A stretch of 64,000 bases of DNA. It comes from an uncultured Lachnospiraceae bacterium. Lineage in GTDB: Bacteria; Bacillota; Clostridia; Lachnospirales; Lachnospiraceae. The notes under the pieces are model-generated. The model searched no databases, was not told the DNA's origin, and was given only the letters and a program-made list of their open reading frames with translations. The stretch spans positions 1 to 64,000 of the forward strand of contig CAJTWM010000007.1 in the NCBI GenBank assembly GCA_910579805.1. Direction: 5' to 3'. Made by a program: the position numbers and the translations under genes. Below, one piece after another: positions 24,465 to 33,497 of this stretch (positions are counted from its first letter, which is position 1; each line of letters starts with the position of its first letter).

Positions 24465-25241
24465 TTATAGTTCCTTTTTTCGTAATAACATGATCCCTGC
24501 AATCATAAAAACGACGATTCCCGTCATACCGACTACGATACATTTTGTCATATCGAGCGGCGTATCCCATGCGGTGATGCACTGCGACGTATCTACGGGC
24601 ATGGCGTTATAGGAAAAGAAGTTAGCGGGCAGCAACATGGCAATAAGATAGATGACGGAAAACCGGAGCCCTACATAAAACAATACTTTGGGTATAAAAA
24701 ACCAGATCGTGGCCCATACGATAACGCCCGTGCCGAATTTTTCAAACAATTCCAAGAACAGAAGCATAGAGATCAAAGCGGCCGCCGCAATGAAAAATAC
24801 GGCAGGGACTTCGCCGATCAGGTGGCGCAACTGTACGGGTCCTGCTTTTCTCATAAATATGGAAGTACTAACAATAAAAACGCTTAATACGACCAAAAGG
24901 GAAAATCCGGCGGAAATAACGGATACAATGCATTTACCGATAAAAACAGTGCTTCTGGAAATGCCGAAAGAAACGGTATTTTTCATATTCCCGTTCTGCA
25001 GGTTTCCTTCATAGAGAACGGCCGCAACGATCGCCCCTGCGATACAGTATAGCATAGGATATGCGACAAGGTTAGAATAAGAAAAAGAGGTGGTAAGATA
25101 GAAGGAGCCGGGAGCGACGTTTTTCAAAAATGCGGAAACCGCCGCATTATAAAAAATAGCCAGAGCGGCTAAAACCAAGGTCAGCCTGTAAATTTCAAAA
25201 CTGTGTGTAATACGGTAAAGTTCACTTTTTATATAGTTCAT
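24465..25241 (-). CDS. ABC-2-type permease (peptide-antibiotic export/immunity)
   Basis: 258 residues with six membrane segments, of the ABC-2/LanEG class. It begins MNYIKSELYRITHSFEIY, a common N-terminus of such permeases, and ends on a short basic tail. Its ATG overlaps the ATPase stop codon. With the ATPase it probably removes a cationic or lantibiotic-like peptide from the membrane. Only one permease gene is present, so the complex would be an ATPase dimer with a permease dimer. Confidence 0.85.
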   Translation of the reverse strand: MNYIKSELYRITHSFEIYRLTLVLAALAIFYNAAVSAFLKNVAPGSFYLTTSFSYSNLVAYPMLYCIAGAIVAAVLYEGNLQNGNMKNTVSFGISRSTVFIGKCIVSVISAGFSLLVVLSVFIVSTSIFMRKAGPVQLRHLIGEVPAVFFIAAAALISMLLFLELFEKFGTGVIVWATIWFFIPKVLFYVGLRFSVIYLIAMLLPANFFSYNAMPVDTSQCITAWDTPLDMTKCIVVGMTGIVVFMIAGIMLLRKKEL

Positions 25242-26167
25242 GCGGTTTTTCCTCCGTTTGCACTTTTTAAGTTCATATAATAATCCTCCAAGGAGGACTG
25301 CAGTCTTCCCATGCCGATGATAGATATGGCGTTTTCCGAAGCCAGCCTACCGTATATTTCCAATTCTTTTTTAGGCTTCGTAATGCGGATAGCAGAATCC
25401 GGCAGCACGGTGTAACTTTCTTCAGGAAAGGATTTTTCCAGTAAAGCGGCGTATTTGGCGGCGTCGGATACTTTGATCTCGATACAGTCCGAGCATTTTT
25501 CCATTAAATCTTTTGCGGGAATTTCTTCTATCAGCCTGCCGTTATCCAAAAATCCGTAAGTAGTGGCAAGTTGCTCAAGCTCGGTTAAAATATGGCTGGA
25601 TAAGAGCAGAGTAACGTTTTTTTCCTCGTTCAGCCTGTGAAGGAGATTCCTGAATTCGATGATCCCGCTCGGATCCAGTCCGTTGATTGGTTCATCCAGT
25701 ATCAGGACGGCAGGTTCGCCAATCATGGCGATAGCAAGGCCGAGACGCTGCTTTTGTCCGAGAGAAAGTGTTTTGCACTTGCTTTTCCGTTTATGGTCAA
25801 TGCGGGTAAGGTACAGCATTTCTTCCGCTTTCTTTCTGTCCGGGACACCCTTTTGGATGCGGTAATATTCCAGTGTCTTTTCAACTGTCATATTGGGAAA
25901 AAAGCCGGGTTGTTCGATCATAAATCCCATATGCTTTCTGGCCCGGTTCAGGTCTTTGCCTTCATGGCTGCCCAATAGCTGCAGTTCACCGGACGTTGGC
26001 AGGGCATGGCCCGCCAATAATTTAAACATTGTACTTTTTCCGGCGCCGTTATCTCCTATCAGGCCGTAAATACTTCCTTTTTTTACATGAAGATTTACAT
26101 GTTCCAATGCGGCAACGGAACCGTAAGATTTGGTAAGCTGTGTTGTCTCTATGACATATTCGTTCAT
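25238..26167 (-). CDS. ABC ATPase, BcrA/lantibiotic-immunity type
   Basis: 309 residues. Walker A is GDNGAGKST, the signature is LSLGQKQRL, Walker B is VLILDEPINGLDP, and the H-loop is SSHILTELEQ. The ~85-residue C-terminal extension is typical of BcrA-like ATPases. The start at 26167 has GGAGG close upstream. Upstream, between this gene and the regulator, lies an array of three 11-bp direct repeats, likely the regulator's binding site. Confidence 0.92.
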   Translation of the reverse strand: MNEYVIETTQLTKSYGSVAALEHVNLHVKKGSIYGLIGDNGAGKSTMFKLLAGHALPTSGELQLLGSHEGKDLNRARKHMGFMIEQPGFFPNMTVEKTLEYYRIQKGVPDRKKAEEMLYLTRIDHKRKSKCKTLSLGQKQRLGLAIAMIGEPAVLILDEPINGLDPSGIIEFRNLLHRLNEEKNVTLLLSSHILTELEQLATTYGFLDNGRLIEEIPAKDLMEKCSDCIEIKVSDAAKYAALLEKSFPEESYTVLPDSAIRITKPKKELEIYGRLASENAISIIGMGRLQSSLEDYYMNLKSANGGKTA

Positions 26168-26232
26168 AAGTACCTCCGTTTTTGCGTAGTTTTTTGTAAT
26201 GACAAATATAGTTTAGGCTATCCGCTTTTAAT

Positions 26233-26265
26233 AAGTCATAAAGAACTTTTAAAGAAGTTATAAAG
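26233..26265 (-). repeat. Three phased 11-bp repeats before the ABC exporter operon
   Basis: On the minus strand: CTTTATAACTT, CTTTAAAAGTT, CTTTATGACTT, end to end. They are followed by ATGACT-18 bases-TAAACT, a plausible promoter for the ATPase gene whose -35 overlaps the last repeat. The spacing suits an OmpR-family dimer array. Confidence 0.65.
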
Positions 26266-26282
26266 ATGTGAAAGAAGCCGGA

Positions 26283-26966
26283 TCAGGTTAATTTAAAACC
26301 AATTCCGTAGACAGTCTGAATATATTCTTCAGTATCGTCCGCTTCTTTCAGTTTTTTTCTTAAATTGCTGACATGGACATTGACGGTATTGTTTTCGCCA
26401 TAATATCCTCCGTTCCATACAAGTTCATAAAGATTTTCTCTGGAGTAGACTTTTTCAGGGGAACGCATGAGCAGATACAGGATATCGTATTCATGGGCGG
26501 TTAAAATCAGTTCTTTGCCGCTGACGGTTACTTTACGCGCTTCCGGATAGAGTTTTATATTTTTGTGGGAAAGCATTGCGGAAGAAACAGCGTCTTTTCC
26601 TACCCTCCGCAGCGAGGCCTGAATCCGTGCCAGCACTTCCTCCGGTTCAAAGGGCTTTGTGATATAGTCGTCCGCACCGGTTTTTAATAAAGTGATCTTG
26701 TCGTTTAACGAGCTTTTGGCGGAGAGGATCAGGACCGGGACAGAAAGATGCAAATCGTCCCTGATCTCAGTAAGCAGTTGTTCGCCCGATAGGCCGGGGA
26801 GCATAAGATCCAATAAAATAAGATCCGGCGTTTCTTTTTCCAAAAGCAATTTGGCTTCTGTGCCGGAAAAGGCCTGTTTTGTTTCGTAGCCTGCATTGCA
26901 CAGAAGTCTGGAAAGCAGTCTGTTGATATCGGGATCGTCTTCTATGATCCAAATGTGATATGGCAT
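26283..26966 (-). CDS. OmpR-family response regulator of the ABC-exporter locus
   Basis: 227 residues from the ATG at 26966, which has AGGAGG about 9 bases upstream; the frame extends to 27023 without such a site. Receiver domain: IIEDDPDINRLL, Asp in LLDLMLPGLSGEQ, Lys in ITKPFEPEEVLARI. Winged helix: LTAHEYDILYLLMR and TVNVHVSNLRKKL. It would act with the kinase at 23507-24463, which is separated from it by the two ABC genes. It probably binds the 11-bp repeats just downstream of its own stop codon. Confidence 0.92.
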   Translation of the reverse strand: MPYHIWIIEDDPDINRLLSRLLCNAGYETKQAFSGTEAKLLLEKETPDLILLDLMLPGLSGEQLLTEIRDDLHLSVPVLILSAKSSLNDKITLLKTGADDYITKPFEPEEVLARIQASLRRVGKDAVSSAMLSHKNIKLYPEARKVTVSGKELILTAHEYDILYLLMRSPEKVYSRENLYELVWNGGYYGENNTVNVHVSNLRKKLKEADDTEEYIQTVYGIGFKLT

Positions 26967-27014
26967 TTGGGATTTCCTCCTAATATATATCATGAGTGAC
27001 AAAGCACATCTGAC

Positions 27015-27040
27015 GGAAAGCATTTTTCAAACATACTCTG
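27015..27040 (-). repeat. Half copy of the 16.1-kb palindromic element
   Basis: On the minus strand CAGAGTATGTTTG, then AAAAATGCTTTCC, matching one arm of the 16129-16217 repeat with one or two differences. The other arm is missing. It lies about 50 bases upstream of the regulator gene. Confidence 0.5.
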
Positions 27041-27170
27041 GAGTTATTATAATTTTTAGTAAGCGGGAATGCAAGGAAATTGCGAGGAAATTAGGCAAAA
27101 ACAAGTGACTTTTCCGATACGATATGATAAAATGCTTATCACATCGCATTTTAACAGAACAAGGGTAAAA

Positions 27171-27190
27171 ACTGCCTGAATAACGGCAGT
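27171..27190 (+). promoter_or_regulatory. Leader hairpin before the MATE pump start
   Basis: ACTGCC and GGCAGT form a perfect 6-bp stem with an 8-base loop, followed by ATGGAGG and the ATG at 27202. Position is like the GTCYGC hairpins; the stem sequence is related but the loop is longer. Confidence 0.45.
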
Positions 27191-27201
27191 ATGGAGGCAT
27201 C

Positions 27202-28587
27202 ATGAAAAAATTATCTAAATTTATCGGAAACAAAGAGTTTTATAAAATGGTATTGGTGATCGCAGTACCGATCATGATACAAAACGGTATCACTAATTTT
27301 GTCAGCCTGTTGGACAATATCATGATAGGGCAGGTTGGTACGGAGCAGATGTCGGGTGTGGCGATCGTAAATCAATTGATCTTTGTATATAATCTGTGTA
27401 TTTTCGGCGGGGTGTCGGGTGCGGGTATCTTTACCGCACAGTATTTCGGACAGGGAAACCATGAGGGCGTGCGTCAGACGATGCGTTTTAAATTGTGGAT
27501 GGTTGCCGTTATCACAGCGTTGACTTCCACACTTTTTTTATGTTTCGGACCGACGCTCATTGGCGCCTATTTGAAAGGGGACGGCTCAGCGGAAAGTATA
27601 ACAGCGACGCTTTTTCACGGAGAGGAATATCTTAAGATCATGCTGATCGGCCTGCCTGCCTTTGCGGTCGTACAGATTTATTCCAGTACGCTCCGGGAAT
27701 GCGGAAAGACGATGCTGCCTATGAAAGCGGGGATCGCGGCCGTATTTGTGAATCTTTTATTTAACTATATATTGATATACGGAAAATTTGGCGCGCCTGC
27801 CCTTGGAGTGAAGGGCGCGGCGGTCGCGACGGCGCTTTCCCGTTATGTAGAAATGCTGATCACCGTAATCGGCGTACATAGGAAGAACGCGCAGTATTCT
27901 TTTGTGTCGGGCCTTTACCGCACGTTAAAAGTGCCGAAGGAACTGGCGGTCAAGATCATAAAAAAGGGAAGCCCGCTTTTATTTAACGAAACCTTATGGG
28001 CGGCCGGAATGGCAATGCTGACGCAATGTTATTCGGTCCGCGGGCTGAATGTGGTCGCGGGTTTAAACGTGTCGAACACGATCAATAACGTATTTAATAT
28101 CGTATTTATCGCACTGGGGGATTCCGTAGCCATTATCATAGGGCAGTTGCTTGGCGCGGGAAAAATGAAAGAAGCGAGGGATACGGACAACAAACTAATC
28201 GCCTTTTCCGTAGTCTGCTGCAGTGCGGTGGCTTTGGTCATGTTCTGTATGGCGCCGCTGTTCCCGCAGCTTTATAAGATCAATGATGAGGCGAGGCTGC
28301 TTGCCCGGTATTTTATTATGGCTACGGCGGTTTTTATGCCTCAGAACGCTTTTTTGCACGCCACCTATTTTACGCTGCGGTCAGGAGGCAAGACGATCGT
28401 TACTTTTTTATTTGACAGCGTATTCATATGGTGCGTGAGCGTCCTGATCGCTTTTATCCTGAGCCGCTATACCGCCCTTCCTGTGATCGCCGTGTATGTG
28501 CTGGTACAGTCGGGAGACCTGATCAAATGTGTGATCGGATTTATATTGGTAAAAAAAGGAGTCTGGCTGCAAAATATTGTGAGTTAA
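27202..28587 (+). CDS. MATE-family multidrug/oligosaccharide exporter
   Basis: 461 residues with twelve membrane helices in two related halves. The first half begins MIQNGITNFVSLLDNIMIGQVG, the usual NorM/DinF-type N-terminal signature, and the second has PLLFNETLWAAGMAML and SNTINNVFNIVFIALGDS. It exchanges Na+ or H+ for organic cations. GGAGG lies about 6 bases before the ATG. It lies divergent from the regulator gene of the exporter locus. Confidence 0.92.
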   Translation: MKKLSKFIGNKEFYKMVLVIAVPIMIQNGITNFVSLLDNIMIGQVGTEQMSGVAIVNQLIFVYNLCIFGGVSGAGIFTAQYFGQGNHEGVRQTMRFKLWMVAVITALTSTLFLCFGPTLIGAYLKGDGSAESITATLFHGEEYLKIMLIGLPAFAVVQIYSSTLRECGKTMLPMKAGIAAVFVNLLFNYILIYGKFGAPALGVKGAAVATALSRYVEMLITVIGVHRKNAQYSFVSGLYRTLKVPKELAVKIIKKGSPLLFNETLWAAGMAMLTQCYSVRGLNVVAGLNVSNTINNVFNIVFIALGDSVAIIIGQLLGAGKMKEARDTDNKLIAFSVVCCSAVALVMFCMAPLFPQLYKINDEARLLARYFIMATAVFMPQNAFLHATYFTLRSGGKTIVTFLFDSVFIWCVSVLIAFILSRYTALPVIAVYVLVQSGDLIKCVIGFILVKKGVWLQNIVS

Positions 28588-29063
28588 AAAGGGCAGAAAA
28601 ATAGACGGCAGAGGAGACATTACATGAAAGTTAGGGATTGACGGATATGTCTTCGTGATATATGATAGTGTCAGAGTTTATATGAAAGAAACGGAGTATG
28701 GTATGTTAAGCATTGTGGTAACGGAGAAACAAGCAAACTAAATAGTTGCGGAGCGGCTTATTGAAATGTCAGGTCTATAAGTCTGCTCTTTAGCCGGTAT
28801 TTTACCGGCATATCCGCTTTACAAAGTGCTTTGCATAGGAACTATATTATTTGTGGGAATTAGCATGGCTGTTTGGTCATGCTTTTTAACTTTTTGTGAA
28901 AATGAAACCGGTCGTTCCGGTCTTTTAAGCCATGCAAAAAAGCCTTTTAGGCGCAATGACAAGTCTTGCTGCCTATGTAAAGCGGATCTGCATGGTTTTT
29001 TGCTTGTCTGGTTGAGAAATGATTTGGGTGTCCGCAGAAGCGGACAGATGGGAGCAAAAAGGA
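28588..29063 (+). other. 476-base gap without a supported gene
   Basis: Only short broken frames are seen. One reads MLSIVVTEKQAN and stops (about 28703-28741). Another gives a hydrophobic stretch (LCIGTILFVGISMAVW, near 28830). A small hairpin ACCGG-TCGTT-CCGGT followed by CTTTT lies at about 28909-28925. The open frame into the MutS-like gene continues back to 28826, but the leader hairpin and ribosome binding site at 29030-29060 mark the true start. Confidence 0.5.
29030..29045 (+). promoter_or_regulatory. Leader hairpin before the MutS-like gene
   Basis: GTCCGC-AGAA-GCGGAC, perfect 6-bp stem, followed by AGATGGGAG and the ATG at 29064. One of the recurrent set. Confidence 0.6.
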
Positions 29064-31003
29064 TGAATATAGAAAAAGCATTGGAATTTGATCAGATCAA
29101 AGAATTATGGACGGCATTGGCGCTGACCGAGCGGGCGAAGGAAAAAATAAGCCAAACGGTCCCCTTTTTGTCGGAAAGTGAACTGACGGTAAGGCAGAGG
29201 GAAACTTCCGAGGCAAAACTGCTGATTGAAAAAGGGGGCAATCCGCCGCTCGTTTCCCTGACAGGTATTCGGGAATGGATCGAAACCGGCAAAAAGGGGG
29301 ACTGCCTTACGCCTGCACAGCTAGAGGAGATCGAGAAAGCCCTCGTCGCGGTTATGCGGTTGAAGGATTATTTAAGAAGATGCAGGCAGTATGAGGTTTC
29401 TTTGGCTTATTATGATGAAAATCTGGACGATTTACAGGAAATAAAAGAAACGATCCGCCAGCAGATCAGAAACGGGCGGGTAGACGACGGAGCGTCGAAG
29501 TTATTAAAGTCTCTCAGAAGCGATATTGACAGATTGGAAGACCGCATGAAAGAAAAGGCGGATTCCGTGATACGGGCAAACAAAGAGTGCATGTCGGATA
29601 CATTCAGCACTTACCGGAACGGACGGCTCTGTATTCCGGTGAAAAAAGAGTATAAGTTTAAGATAAACGGCAGCGTGATTGATAAATCCGCTACAGGGAA
29701 TACGCTTTTTATAGAACCGGCAGCCGTAGCCAAATATGATGAGGAGCTTCAGCTTTTAAAGATCGAGGCAGAAAATGAAGAGAGGCGTATCTTATATACG
29801 CTTACCGTTATGGTAGCGGATCAGGCGGAAATTCTGGAACAGAACGTGAAGACGATAGAAAAACTGGATTTTATTTTTTCCAAAGGAAAACTGAGTCTGG
29901 AATACGGCGGTACAGAACCAAGGATCAATACGGAAAGACGGATCGTTTTGAAAAACGGGAGGCATCCTTTAATGGACAGGAAGATCTGTGTACCGTTACA
30001 GTTTCAAATCGGAGGAAGGGTACAGGGAGTCGTGATCACGGGACCGAATACGGGCGGAAAGACTGTAGCGATCAAAACCGTGGCGCTCAACTGTATGATG
30101 GCGCAGTGCGGTCTGCATGTGGCGTGCGAAGAGGCGGATATTTGTATGAACGGCAATATTCTCTGCGACATAGGGGACGGGCAGAACTTGTCGGAAAATC
30201 TGTCTACTTTTTCGGCCCATATCACGAATGTGCTGGATATTTTAAAAAAAGTGAATCCGGACAGCCTTGTTATCATGGATGAACTTGGTTCAGGAACGGA
30301 TCCTACGGAAGGAATGGGAATCGCAGTCGCCATTTTAGAAGAATTGAAGAAAAGCGGCGCTTTATTCCTTGTGACGACACATTATCCGGAAGTGAAGCAG
30401 TATGCGGAAAGAGAAGAAAATATTGTAAATGCAAGGATGACTTTTGACAAGGAGAGCTTACAGCCGCTTTACCGGATGGTCATCGGCGAAGCGGGGGAGA
30501 GCTGCGCCCTTTATATTGCGGGAAGGCTTGGGATGCCGGAAAACATGCTGCGGATCGCGGCAAAGGCGGCGTATGGAACGGAAATTCCTTCAGAACTGGC
30601 AAAGGCGGCGTATGGAACGGAGATCCGGTCAGAATCGGCAAAAGCGGCGGAAATGGCATTCGAAAAAGAAACATCGCCAAGGATACAAAAGAAAAAAGAT
30701 ACGAAAAAGAAACAGGAGAGAGCGGAAAAATTCAAGATCGGGGACAGCGTTATGGTGTATCCCGATAAAAAAATAGGCATCGTATGCCAAAAAGCGGACG
30801 AAAAAGGTGTACTCAGAGTACAGCTTGCGGACAGGAAAATATGGATCAACCATAAGCGGATCAAGCTGAATGTGGCGGCGGAAGAATTATATCCTGAGGA
30901 TTATGATTTTTCTATTCTATTTGACAGCGTGGAAAACCGGAAACTGAGGCATCAAATGGAGCGGAAATATGTGGAAAAGGAAGAAATCAGGTTAGAAGAA
31001 TAA
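29064..31003 (+). CDS. MutS-family ATPase (MutS2-like, no Smr domain)
   Basis: 646 residues from the ATG at 29064 (GGGAG and AAGG just upstream). N-terminal clamp and lever helices (about 1-290) lead to the MutS ATPase: Walker A GPNTGGKT at about 327, and Walker B VIMDELGSGTDP at about 403. The C-terminal ~90 residues are Lys-rich with a FKIGDSVMVYP segment, as in MutS2. True MutS2 is about 780-790 residues and ends in an Smr nuclease domain, which is absent here. It likely binds branched or stalled DNA or collided ribosomes rather than mismatches. A 39-bp tandem duplication lies in its C-terminal linker. recQ follows. Confidence 0.88.
30560..30650 (+). repeat. 39-bp tandem repeat inside the MutS-like gene
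   Basis: Two copies of a 39-bp unit (30560-30598 and 30599-30637) plus a partial third beginning GCAAAAGCGGCGG. Each unit encodes AKAAYGTEI followed by a Ser/Glu dipeptide. The copies differ by a few bases and keep frame, so the linker has grown by whole repeats. Confidence 0.75.
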
Positions 31004-31096
31004 GATGCGCCGCGCAGATGCTATAAATGGAGTCAGAAGAAGCCATTCTAACTGTGCTTGCACATTAGGAGAAGCGAAAGGAACGGAGTTCTAAGA

Positions 31097-31112
31097 GTCT
31101 GCCGAAACAGAC
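31097..31112 (+). promoter_or_regulatory. Leader hairpin before recQ
   Basis: GTCTG and CAGAC form a 5-bp stem with loop CCGAAA, followed by AGATAGGGGG and the ATG at 31128. One of the recurrent set, with the innermost base pair lost. Confidence 0.55.
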
Positions 31113-31127
31113 AGATAGGGGGAAAGC

Positions 31128-33431
31128 ATGAATAAATACGAGGTACTAAAGAAATATTTTGGTTATGAAAATTTCCGCGAAGGGCAGGAAAGGCTGATAG
31201 ACGCCATGCTTGGCGGGAGAGATGTTCTGGGGATCATGCCTACGGGCGCGGGGAAGTCGATTTGCTATCAGATCCCCGCCCTGCTGTTTCCGGGAATTAC
31301 CATTGTGATCTCACCGCTTATTTCCCTGATGAAAGATCAGGTGCAGGCGTTGAATCAGGCGGGAGTCCATGCGGCGTACATCAACAGTTCCCTGACGGAG
31401 AATCAGATTGCAAAAGCGTTACAGTTAGCTGCCGCAGGACGATACAAAATCGTTTATGCAGCGCCGGAACGGTTGGAGACTTACGGTTTTCTGGACTTTG
31501 CCAGACAGGCGGAGATTTCCATGCTGACGGTGGACGAGGCTCATTGTATCTCCCAATGGGGACAGGACTTCCGTCCCAGCTATTTGAAGATCGTGCAATT
31601 CTTAAAGCAGTTGGATAGGCGGCCGGTCGTTAGCGCTTTTACCGCAACGGCGACGGAAAATGTCAAAGAAGATATTATTTGTGTGCTTGATTTACATAAT
31701 CCAGAGGTACTAGTTACCGGATTTGACCGGAAAAATCTTTATTTTGCGGTAGAAACTCCAAGGAAGAAAGACGAATTTACGCTCCGCTATATTCAGGAGC
31801 ATGAAGGAGAGAGCGGGATCGTCTATTGTGCCACAAGAAAAAATGTGGATATGCTTTATGAAAAATTAGCGGCGCAGGGGGTCGCCGTGACCAAATACCA
31901 TGCCGGACTGCATAACGAAGAGCGAAAGAAAAATCAAGAGGACTTTATTTATGATGCCTGTCCGGTCATGGTGGCTACTAACGCGTTCGGGATGGGGATT
32001 GACAAATCCAATGTGCGTTATGTGATCCACTACAATATGCCCCAGAGTCTCGAAAATTATTATCAGGAGGCGGGCCGCGCGGGAAGGGACGGAGAACCTT
32101 CGGAATGCATTCTGCTTTATTCCGCGCAGGATGTGGCAATCAACCGGTTTTTACTGGATAACAAGGAGGAAAATCAGGATTTTACAGAAGAAGAGGCGAT
32201 TGCCGTCCGGGAGAGGGACGAGGAAAGGCTGCGGTCTATGCATTACTATTGTCTGACAAAAAACTGTCTGCGGGAGTATGTGCTTCGATATTTTGGAGAA
32301 ACGGGAAACGGTGACTGCGGAAATTGTTCCAATTGTCAAAGAGAATATGAAAGCGTGGATGTGACGGAAACGGCAGGGAAGATCGTTTCCTGTATAAGGG
32401 AGATGCGGGGGCGTTACGGTATCAATGTGGTTGCAGGGACACTGGCAGGAGACGACCGGGCCAAACTGCGGGAATACGGCGTAGCGGCTTATCCTTCTTA
32501 CGGAAGTCTGAAAGATATGACAGAGGCCGGGATCAAGCAGATTATCAATCAAATGCTGATTGAGGGCATTTTGGAGGTGACAAAGGATAAATATGCCCTT
32601 TTAAGGACAACGGATAAAGCGGAAAAAGTCCTGATAGGGGAATATGCCGTTGTTATGAAAGAATTAAAGAAAACGCCTGTTTATGAAAGCGACAAAAACG
32701 ATCGGATGAGATCGGGCGTTTCCGGTTCTTCCAAAAAGAGAATATCGGATATTTTAAATTCAAGAGGATTAAAATTGTTTGAACAGCTACGGAGCCTGCG
32801 TATTGAGATCGCAAAGGAAGAGAGCGTGCCTCCGTATATTATTTTTTCAGATAAGACGCTGACGGATATGTGCGTGAAAGCGCCGTTTAATAAAGAAGAA
32901 ATGCTGCGTGTGAGCGGTGTGGGAGAAAATAAGTTTGAACGCTACGGAGAAAGATTCCTTCAGAAGATCGATGAGTTTACAAACGGCGTTAAGGAAAAAT
33001 TCTATTTTGGAGAATGGGAGGAAATGCAGGGAAATAGCGGAAAAGAAAAGGGTTTTGCCGAAGCTTGGAACGGAGGGGGCGGAAAGGCAAAAATGCCGAA
33101 AGAAGATTTTTATTTGACGAGGGAACAGGCGGATCAGTTCCCTTATGCCGAAAAGTATCTTGCAGCAGAATTGGCTGAGCAATTAAACGGACTGCGGAAT
33201 GAAGAAAGGGTCAAAAAAGTTTCCGGTGCGGAAATTTTCAGGAGAATGCAGGCGGAAGGGTATGTGAAAGAAAAGATTACGGACGGCATATGGAAAAAGA
33301 GTGTTTCTCCTGAAGGAGAGGCGGCAGGGCTTTTTATCGGAATGCGGGAGAGCAGGAAGGGGACGGAATATGAAGACGTTTATTATAACGAAAAAGCGCA
33401 GAGGATGATTCTGGAGTGGTTTGTGAAATAA
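31128..33431 (+). CDS. recQ: ATP-dependent DNA helicase RecQ
   Basis: 767 residues. Motif I is PTGAGKSICYQIP, motif Ia is ISPLISLMKDQV, motif II is VDEAHCISQWG followed by the aromatic-rich loop, and motif VI is YYQEAGRAGRDG. A zinc-binding RQC region follows, with four Cys (NCLREYVL..., CGNCSNCQ). Winged helix and an HRDC domain (about 535-610) come next. The C-terminal ~150 residues extend beyond HRDC, as in several clostridial RecQ proteins. It unwinds DNA 3' to 5' in recombination and fork repair. Start supported by AGGGGG and the hairpin upstream. Confidence 0.95.
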   Translation: MNKYEVLKKYFGYENFREGQERLIDAMLGGRDVLGIMPTGAGKSICYQIPALLFPGITIVISPLISLMKDQVQALNQAGVHAAYINSSLTENQIAKALQLAAAGRYKIVYAAPERLETYGFLDFARQAEISMLTVDEAHCISQWGQDFRPSYLKIVQFLKQLDRRPVVSAFTATATENVKEDIICVLDLHNPEVLVTGFDRKNLYFAVETPRKKDEFTLRYIQEHEGESGIVYCATRKNVDMLYEKLAAQGVAVTKYHAGLHNEERKKNQEDFIYDACPVMVATNAFGMGIDKSNVRYVIHYNMPQSLENYYQEAGRAGRDGEPSECILLYSAQDVAINRFLLDNKEENQDFTEEEAIAVRERDEERLRSMHYYCLTKNCLREYVLRYFGETGNGDCGNCSNCQREYESVDVTETAGKIVSCIREMRGRYGINVVAGTLAGDDRAKLREYGVAAYPSYGSLKDMTEAGIKQIINQMLIEGILEVTKDKYALLRTTDKAEKVLIGEYAVVMKELKKTPVYESDKNDRMRSGVSGSSKKRISDILNSRGLKLFEQLRSLRIEIAKEESVPPYIIFSDKTLTDMCVKAPFNKEEMLRVSGVGENKFERYGERFLQKIDEFTNGVKEKFYFGEWEEMQGNSGKEKGFAEAWNGGGGKAKMPKEDFYLTREQADQFPYAEKYLAAELAEQLNGLRNEERVKKVSGAEIFRRMQAEGYVKEKITDGIWKKSVSPEGEAAGLFIGMRESRKGTEYEDVYYNEKAQRMILEWFVK

Positions 33432-33497
33432 AATTTTTTGTAACGTTTTTGGCCGATCTGTGTCTTAATAGTAAGAAGGGATAAAGGGGGGCTGTCA

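Noticed and set aside
28703..28741. Topoisomerase III start-like string MLSIVVTEKQAN
   Set aside because: Only 12 codons before a stop; too short to assign.
28826..29063. N-terminal extension of the MutS-like gene
   Set aside because: Composition is unlike the gene, and the leader hairpin and ribosome binding site lie just before 29064.
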